This document shows positions 34,001 through 39,238 of a DNA stretch of 39,238 bases, in pieces; position 1 is the stretch's first letter, and each line of letters starts with the position of its first letter. Origin of the DNA: Coprococcus sp. (GTDB taxonomy: Bacteria > Bacillota > Clostridia > Lachnospirales > Lachnospiraceae); NCBI GenBank assembly GCA_016297325.1, contig JAEDGW010000008.1, forward strand, positions 1-39,238, in the 5' to 3' direction. The translations under genes and the position numbers were made by a program. The notes beneath the pieces are model-generated. The model made no database searches. It was not told the DNA's origin and worked only from the letters and a program-made list of their open reading frames with translations.

Positions 34001-36217
34001 ATGAAGAAGAGTTTTGGAAAGAAAGCTTTATGTATAACACTTGCCTCGGCTATGTTGTTCGGAAATATGTCGGTTGCTATGGCTTCCGAAAATACCGGAG
34101 ACGCATACACTGACGGGCAGGCGGTTATAACTGCTGCGAGTACAGTCTCAGCAGCAATAAACAGTACATTTATAACAAGTGGAACTGTTATAAATGATGG
34201 AACTGTGCATGTAAATGCAAGTGGATATGGTAAAAAAGCAGAGTTACTTGTAAATGGTGTGGTACATGAAACCGTAACTGGCAGCAGTTATGATGGAAGC
34301 TGGAATTTGAGCAACTATTTCTATGGAAAAGCAGGTGCTTCATATAAGTTTACTCTGGTATCTTACGGAAGTGATGGAAGTAAAGTGACTAAAGAGCTTG
34401 GAACGAAGAGGATTAAGACTCCAGCGTTTGGAAAGAGACAGAGTGACAAGGGCACATATACTGATATGTCATATATATCCACAGGGTATCTGAAATACAA
34501 TGGTATAAGAGTATATGCCAGATTTGCAGAAGAAGTATATTCTGGACTCAGTTACAGACTTCTACGTTCGACAAAAGAAAATGGTACGTATAGCGTTGTC
34601 AGCAGCGGAAATCTGTCAAATTCATATAAGTACGATCTGACATGTGTGGATACAACTGCGAAGCTGAACTGTGTATACTACTATAAGATCCAGGTGGTTA
34701 CAGGTACAGATTCATACATAAAGACATCTAAGGTCGTGGCTACAACATCTGCGATCAAGGCGGATGTAGCTATGGGCAGATCTGTGTCTATATCAGCCAC
34801 AAGTGGTCTGAAGGGCGTGGATATAACGATAGACAACCGTCAGGCTGGCAATAACCAGTTTGATATATACAGGTCTACAAGTAAGACAAAAGGTTTTAAG
34901 AAGATAAAGACACTTACAACAGGTTTTGAGTATACGGACACTACAGCAAAGGCCGGTGTTGTATATTATTACAAGGTCATTCCTAAGTATTATGATACCA
35001 GAAATGGCTCACTCATATCAGGACCTGCAACGAATGTACAGGCTGTCAAGCTCGAGCTTGGCTGGACAGAAGTGGAGGCTTCCCAGATATCAGCTACGGC
35101 TGCGAAATTAAGTTGGAACAAGGTGCGCGGCGCAAACGTATACGAAGTCTGGATGAGAAATGCTTCTATATCGGGTGACAGCTTTAGAAAAGTTGCCACG
35201 ACTAAGGAACTGTCAGTTGTGTTAAGAGGTCTTGAGGCTGGTAAATATGAGTTCACTCTGAAGTCCCAGAACAGGACAAATGGAAATGTGATCTGTGAGA
35301 ACCACAATCATGCATCACTTAACATGGGATTTACCCAGAGAGTGGAGAATGTCAAGGTATTATGGAGAACATCAACCGTAAATTCTGCAAAGACAAGTAT
35401 GGCTGTGACAACTGCTATCTCATGGAGAAAAGTCTGGGGAGCAACAGGTTACAAGGTTATGGCATATAACAGGTATACAGGAAAGAATGAATGTGTGGCA
35501 ACTTTAAAGTCAGCATCAACAGTAACCTATAAATTCCGTAATCCTGGAAGTACGACTAAGGGTATCAAGTATACCAGAGTTTATATTGTGCCATATAAGG
35601 GCAGCACCCTCGGCGATAATTCAGATGACATATACGTGAACGTAATGCCTATGGCAAAGAATGTGAAGGCAGCAAGACTGAGCAATTCACAGGCAAAGGT
35701 TACATGGTCAGCAGTTGCCGGAGCAGATAGTTACATGGTGTACAGAAATATAATAAATGGAAACAATGCTTATAGTGTGACTGGCGTGTCTTATGTAGAT
35801 TCAAATTGTTCAACCAGTACAACCTATGTATACACTGTCAGAGCAATGTCTAACATGGCTGGAATGCAGAACAGGGGAGATGCTACAGATTCAGAGATAG
35901 GACGTACAGGAAGTGCAAGTTATGTTCACAAGGTGGGTACACCGAAGATCGCAACTGCGGAAAATACGGCTGCAGGAACTGCTACACTCACATGGAAGAA
36001 GATATCTCTTGCAAAGTATTATATCGTTTACCGCAGTACACAGAAGAACGGAACCTACAGCAAGATCGGAAGCACTGTGAAACTTACATATGCTGATAAG
36101 AAAGCTGTTAAGGGAAAGACATATTATTACAAGGTAAAGGCTGTAGCTATGGGAGATAACGGTGTTGTTTCAACATCTTCATTCTCACCGGCTGCATATG
36201 TAAAGAGCGCAAAATAA
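34001..36217 (+). CDS. Secreted FN3-like repeat surface protein (copy 2)
   Basis: This 738-residue paralogue of the preceding protein has the same plan: a signal peptide (ITLASAMLFGNMSVAMA), then FN3-like modules carrying the same NGTY, YKIYRS-type and YYYKV strands. The C-terminal module, which contains KYYIVYRSTQKNGTY, is clearly homologous to that of copy 1. It also lacks a sorting signal. AAGGGG precedes the ATG. The two genes arose by tandem duplication but have diverged along their whole length, so the copies are old. Confidence 0.85.
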   Translation: MKKSFGKKALCITLASAMLFGNMSVAMASENTGDAYTDGQAVITAASTVSAAINSTFITSGTVINDGTVHVNASGYGKKAELLVNGVVHETVTGSSYDGSWNLSNYFYGKAGASYKFTLVSYGSDGSKVTKELGTKRIKTPAFGKRQSDKGTYTDMSYISTGYLKYNGIRVYARFAEEVYSGLSYRLLRSTKENGTYSVVSSGNLSNSYKYDLTCVDTTAKLNCVYYYKIQVVTGTDSYIKTSKVVATTSAIKADVAMGRSVSISATSGLKGVDITIDNRQAGNNQFDIYRSTSKTKGFKKIKTLTTGFEYTDTTAKAGVVYYYKVIPKYYDTRNGSLISGPATNVQAVKLELGWTEVEASQISATAAKLSWNKVRGANVYEVWMRNASISGDSFRKVATTKELSVVLRGLEAGKYEFTLKSQNRTNGNVICENHNHASLNMGFTQRVENVKVLWRTSTVNSAKTSMAVTTAISWRKVWGATGYKVMAYNRYTGKNECVATLKSASTVTYKFRNPGSTTKGIKYTRVYIVPYKGSTLGDNSDDIYVNVMPMAKNVKAARLSNSQAKVTWSAVAGADSYMVYRNIINGNNAYSVTGVSYVDSNCSTSTTYVYTVRAMSNMAGMQNRGDATDSEIGRTGSASYVHKVGTPKIATAENTAAGTATLTWKKISLAKYYIVYRSTQKNGTYSKIGSTVKLTYADKKAVKGKTYYYKVKAVAMGDNGVVSTSSFSPAAYVKSAK

Positions 36218-36262
36218 TATATAGGTGATATCATAGATCTGAATATGATATCCCACAAAAAG

Positions 36263-36312
36263 GCGGAGTCATATTCCTGTTCACAGATAATGGGAAGGCG
36301 GCTCCGCATTTG
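36263..36312 (+). terminator. Possible terminator after the FN3 pair
   Basis: GCGGAG (36263-36268) pairs with CTCCGC (36302-36307), with further inner pairing (TTCC/GGAA). The tract after it (ATTTGTGTT) is a poor T-run. Confidence 0.5.
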
Positions 36313-36366
36313 TGTTCAGATGATGTATGCGCTATAAAAAAATACCGTGTATGACGAAAAAATGTG

Positions 36367-36395
36367 TTGACATACCCGAACATACAGTATATTAT
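36367..36395 (+). promoter_or_regulatory. Promoter of tRNA-Leu
   Basis: A perfect TTGACA (36367-36372) and TATTAT (36390-36395) are separated by 17 bp, 22 bp before the tRNA. Confidence 0.85.
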
Positions 36396-36416
36396 ATTAA
36401 CGTTCGTTGTGAACAT

Positions 36417-36500
36417 GCGGAAGTGGCGGAATTGGCAGACGCGCAGGCTTCAGGTGCCTGTGGTAGCAATACCGTGTGGGTTCAAGTCCCATCTTCCGCA
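36417..36500 (+). tRNA. tRNA-Leu (anticodon CAG)
   Basis: This is an 84-nt class II tRNA. The acceptor stem pairs GCGGAAG (36417-36423) with CTTCCGC (36493-36499). The anticodon stem CAGGC/GCCTG has loop TTCAGGT with CAG at 36451-36453, and there is a long variable arm GGTA-gcaa-TACC and a T-arm with GGTTCAAGTCC. The discriminator is A36500, and no CCA is encoded. A T7 run follows and may stop part of the transcripts before greA. Confidence 0.97.
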
Positions 36501-36575
36501 TTTTTTTATACCATAGTGTGCGATATGCGGAGCTGTGGAACCAATATATATGATATTTAGGAGGTATGTGCGGCA

Positions 36576-37061
36576 ATGGCAGAGAAGAAGAATGTGGTTA
36601 CTTATTCAGGTCTCAAAAAGATAGAGGAAGAGCTTCAGGATCTGAAGGTTAATAAACGTAGAGAGATCGCAGCTAAGATCAAAGAGGCCAGAGAGCAGGG
36701 AGATCTGTCAGAGAATGCAGAGTACGATGCTGCCAAGGATGAGCAGAGAGACATCGAGGCAAGAATCGAGCAGCTCGAAGGCATGCTTAAGAATATAGAA
36801 GTAGTCGATGAGGATGAGGTCGATACAGGCGTTGTCGGAATCGGATGTAAGGTTGTCGTATACGATTACGAGTTTGATGAGAAGATCGAGTATGATATCG
36901 TTGGTTCATCACAGGCAGATATCATGAACAACAAGATCTCAGATGAGTCACCAGTCGGAATGGCACTCAAGGGTGCAAAGGTTGGTGAGGAAGTTCTGGT
37001 GGAGGCACCGGACGGAGAGTTTAAGTACAGGGTACTTGATATTAAGAGACAGGAGCTGTAA
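36576..37061 (+). CDS. greA: Transcription elongation factor GreA
   Basis: GreA (161 residues) rescues backtracked RNA polymerase by stimulating transcript cleavage. The N-terminal coiled coil (about 10-75) carries the tip acidic motif in GDLSENAEYDAAKDEQ, and the C-terminal FKBP-like domain contains GMALKGAKVGEEVLVEAP. AGGAGG lies 11 nt before the ATG. It is followed after 6 nt by lysS, with which it is cotranscribed, a common Firmicutes arrangement. Confidence 0.97.
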   Translation: MAEKKNVVTYSGLKKIEEELQDLKVNKRREIAAKIKEAREQGDLSENAEYDAAKDEQRDIEARIEQLEGMLKNIEVVDEDEVDTGVVGIGCKVVVYDYEFDEKIEYDIVGSSQADIMNNKISDESPVGMALKGAKVGEEVLVEAPDGEFKYRVLDIKRQEL

Positions 37062-37067
37062 GAGAAG

Positions 37068-38681
37068 ATGGCAGAGCAGAACAACAAGGGAAAAGATCAG
37101 GATCTTAATAAGCTGAAGGAGGTTCGCCGTGAGAAGCTGGCAGACCTTCAGGCAGCGGGCAAGGATCCATTTGTTATAACAAAGTATGATGTGCAGCAGC
37201 ACAGCACAGATGTGAAGGAGATGTACACAGCGCATGAGGCAGAGCTTCTGGCTGGCAGACAGACACCTTCAGTTGAAGGCCTTGAAGAGGCAGAGAAGAG
37301 AGAAGTCTTAAACAACGACTACAATGAGAGAAGAGCTATCATGGACGCTTCACCTATCAATGTGAGCATCGCAGGACGTATGATGTTCAAGCGTGTCATG
37401 GGCAAGGCATCTTTCTGTAACATTCAGGACCTGAAGGGCAATATTCAGGTATACGTTGCCAGAGATCAGATCGGTGAGGAGTCATATGCTGACTTCAAGA
37501 AGTCAGATATAGGTGATATATATGGAGTTAAGGGATATGCTTTCAGAACAAAGACAGGAGAGATATCCATACATGCAGAGGAGATCACACTTCTCTCCAA
37601 GTCACTCCAGATCCTTCCTGAGAAGTTCCACGGCCTGACAGATACAGATATGAGATATCGTCAGAGATATGTGGATCTCATCATGAACCAGGACAGCAAG
37701 GAAGTATTTATCAAGAGATCACAGATACTTAAGGAGATCCGTAACTTCCTGGCAGGACGTGATTTCATGGAGGTTGAGACACCTATGCTGGTCAGCAATG
37801 CCGGCGGTGCTGCAGCCAGACCATTTGAGACACATTACAATGCACTGAATGAGGATGTAAAGCTCCGTATATCACTGGAGCTCTACCTGAAGAGACTTAT
37901 CGTCGGCGGTCTTGAGAGAGTATACGAGATCGGACGAGTATTCCGTAACGAGGGAGTTGACACACGTCACAATCCTGAGTTTACTCTGATGGAGCTGTAT
38001 CAGGCATACACAGATTACTATGGTATGATGGAGCTCACAGAGTCTATGTTCCGTTACCTCGCTGAGAAGGTATGCGGAAGCACAAAGATCTCATACAACG
38101 GAATTGAGATTGACTTTGGAAAGCCATTTGAGCGTCTGACTATGGTTGACGCTATCAAGAAATATACAGGTGTTGATTTTGACCAGGTTGCTGATGATGC
38201 AGAGGCTAAGAAGATTGCTGACGAGCATAACGTAGAGTACGAGGAGCGTCATAAGAAGGGTGACATCGTGAACCTGTTCTTCGAGGAGTTCTGTGAGGAG
38301 AAGCTGATCCAGCCTACATTCATTATGGATCATCCGATCGAGATCTCACCACTTACGAAGAAGAAGCCTTCAGACCCTACAAAGGTTGAGCGTTTCGAGC
38401 TCTTCATCAACACATGGGAGATGTGTAACGCTTACTCAGAGCTGAACGATCCTATCGATCAGCGTGAGAGATTTGCCGCTCAGGATGCGAATGCAGCAGC
38501 CGGAGACGACGAGGCTGAGCACACAGATGAGGATTTCCTCAATGCACTTGAGATCGGTATGCCTCCAACAGGTGGTATCGGTTACGGTATAGACAGACTG
38601 GTTATGCTCCTTACAGATTCACAGGCGATCAGGGACGTTCTTCTGTTCCCGACGATGAAGTCGTTGAATAGCGAGAACTAG
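37068..38681 (+). CDS. lysS: Lysyl-tRNA synthetase, class II
   Basis: LysS (537 residues, a little longer than E. coli's 505) charges tRNA-Lys. An N-terminal OB-fold anticodon-binding domain (about 65-170) precedes the class II core: motif 1 around FMEVETPML, motif 2 GRVFRNEGVDTRHNPEF, and motif 3 PTGGIGYGIDRLVML. The GDDEAEHTDEDFL segment before motif 3 is typical of LysRS. AGGAG upstream supports the start. A hairpin terminator lies ~125 nt after the stop. Confidence 0.97.
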   Translation: MAEQNNKGKDQDLNKLKEVRREKLADLQAAGKDPFVITKYDVQQHSTDVKEMYTAHEAELLAGRQTPSVEGLEEAEKREVLNNDYNERRAIMDASPINVSIAGRMMFKRVMGKASFCNIQDLKGNIQVYVARDQIGEESYADFKKSDIGDIYGVKGYAFRTKTGEISIHAEEITLLSKSLQILPEKFHGLTDTDMRYRQRYVDLIMNQDSKEVFIKRSQILKEIRNFLAGRDFMEVETPMLVSNAGGAAARPFETHYNALNEDVKLRISLELYLKRLIVGGLERVYEIGRVFRNEGVDTRHNPEFTLMELYQAYTDYYGMMELTESMFRYLAEKVCGSTKISYNGIEIDFGKPFERLTMVDAIKKYTGVDFDQVADDAEAKKIADEHNVEYEERHKKGDIVNLFFEEFCEEKLIQPTFIMDHPIEISPLTKKKPSDPTKVERFELFINTWEMCNAYSELNDPIDQRERFAAQDANAAAGDDEAEHTDEDFLNALEIGMPPTGGIGYGIDRLVMLLTDSQAIRDVLLFPTMKSLNSEN

Positions 38682-38806
38682 GATTTATGCGGGTTTGCAG
38701 AGATATTACAGGAGATGGTACGACACTTAGTACGACAAAATTCAAAAACAAAATACAATAATATTCCGCTTAGTGCATAGAAATTAAATATTTGCAAAAT
38801 TTTAAG

Positions 38807-38846
38807 GACACTTTCCATTAAGAAATTATTGGAAGGTGTCTTTTTT
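38807..38846 (+). terminator. Terminator downstream of lysS
   Basis: A 10-bp stem (38807-38816 with 38831-38840, one G-T pair) with a 14-nt loop is followed by T6. A direct repeat GTACGACA (38718-38725 and 38730-38737) lies between lysS and this hairpin. Confidence 0.85.
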
Positions 38847-38879
38847 GTGTCATGAGATAAAACTAAGAGGAGTGATCAG

Positions 38880-39125
38880 ATGTTAAAGATTAGACTTCAG
38901 GGAACAAAGAATGATATACGCTGGTTTGTCCGTCTGCTTCAGAGAGATAAAAGATTTGAATTGAATAATGTCTCGACTTTTTTTGACAATGTGGGGACAG
39001 ATAAATACAAGCGTGTATATGCAGAAGTGTCGAGAAAGAAAACGGATTCTGATAAGAAATCCATCAATGCAAAACAGTTGAATGAACAATGCCACTATGT
39101 AGGAAGTGGCATGGTGATTCGATAG
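38880..39125 (+). CDS. Small protein of unknown function (DUF3970-like)
   Basis: This is an 81-residue basic protein beginning MLKIRLQGTKNDIRWFVRLL. The opening beta strand plus helix, and the later KRVYAEVSR strand, resemble the small DUF3970-type proteins of Firmicutes mobile elements, but I am not certain of the family. GAGGAG lies 7 nt before the ATG. The ParA-like gene starts 19 nt after its stop, so they are probably cotranscribed. No catalytic motif is visible. Confidence 0.65.
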   Translation: MLKIRLQGTKNDIRWFVRLLQRDKRFELNNVSTFFDNVGTDKYKRVYAEVSRKKTDSDKKSINAKQLNEQCHYVGSGMVIR

Positions 39126-39144
39126 GGAATGGAGGTACAACGGT

Positions 39145-39238
39145 ATGTGTAAAGTAATAGCAATCGTGAATCAAAAAGGTGGCGTAGCAAAGACTACGAC
39201 AACAGTGAACTTAGGTATAGGTTTGGTAAGAGAAGGCA
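39145..39238 (+). CDS. ParA/Soj-family ATPase, 5' end only
   Basis: Only the first 31 codons are inside the window. The start MCKVIAIVNQKGGVAKTTTTVNLG is the deviant Walker A (KGGxxKTT) of ParA/MinD ATPases, which partition plasmids or conjugative elements or position protein complexes. The usual KGGVGKTT glycine is alanine here (KGGVAKTT); the signature lysines are kept. GGAGG lies 9 nt before the ATG. The gene runs off the right edge. Confidence 0.9.
   Translation, partial: MCKVIAIVNQKGGVAKTTTTVNLGIGLVREG

Larger units (their letters stand above)
38847..39238. mobile_element. Probable left edge of an integrative element
   Basis: Downstream of lysS and its terminator the gene style changes to AT-richer accessory genes: a small unknown protein, then a ParA-like ATPase. 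That pair is common near the start of integrative or plasmid-derived elements in Firmicutes. No integrase or att site is visible within the window. Confidence 0.35.

Overview
The window looks like the chromosome of a Gram-positive, anaerobic, spore-forming-lineage Clostridia. A Lachnospiraceae member such as Coprococcus is plausible, but this is inferred from gene content and style. The pointers are a glgC-glgD pair, spoVG next to a glmU/pth/mfd block, a class III (oxygen-sensitive) ribonucleotide reductase, many lipoproteins and FN3-type surface proteins, AGGAGG ribosome sites, and TTG/GTG starts. Most of the sequence is ordinary core genome. The last ~0.4 kb looks like the edge of a mobile element.

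Layout. 1-0.9 kb: a DUF11 repeat protein without a signal peptide (minus strand). 1.1-5.7 kb: a secreted subtilisin-family protease with 14-residue N-terminal repeats and three FN3 modules, then a HelD-like superfamily 1 helicase whose last 14 codons are duplicated after its stop. 6.0-13.1 kb: a promoter with an operator-like inverted repeat, a TetR regulator, a GT-B (MGDG-synthase-like) protein, an alpha/beta hydrolase, a GPH sugar symporter and a GH36 alpha-galactosidase, all co-oriented. 13.2-13.6 kb: a Fur/PerR-family regulator. 13.8-15.6 kb (minus): a ReAV-type asparaginase with a long acidic and pentapeptide-repeat tail.

15.8-18.6 kb: glgC-glgD-spoVG. 18.6-18.9 kb: three stacked terminator hairpins, two of them on an 81-bp tandem repeat. 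18.9-25.4 kb: a uridylyltransferase-only GlmU, pth, mfd, a PrsA-like lipoprotein and dut. 25.4-28.3 kb (minus): nrdG and nrdD, with nrdD preceded by a promoter that overlaps two NrdR-type boxes. 28.7-31.4 kb: two tandem lipoproteins built like trigger factor without its ribosome-binding domain. 31.4-36.3 kb: two paralogous secreted FN3-like proteins. 36.4-38.7 kb: tRNA-Leu(CAG), greA and lysS. 38.8 kb to the end: a small unknown protein and the start of a ParA-like ATPase.

How the parts work together. GlgC/GlgD make ADP-glucose for glycogen. GlmU makes UDP-GlcNAc for the wall. Pth, Mfd, GreA, LysS and HelD serve translation and transcription. Dut, NrdD and NrdG control the dNTP pool. The exported foldases (one parvulin, two trigger-factor-like) probably assist the secreted surface proteins nearby. 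The TetR-to-alpha-galactosidase cluster is the best candidate for an undescribed system. Its parts (GT-B/MGDG-synthase-like protein, esterase/lipase, melibiose-type symporter, alpha-galactosidase) would fit handling of alpha-galactosyl glycerolipids, but that is a hypothesis; simple alpha-galactoside use explains the last two genes equally well.
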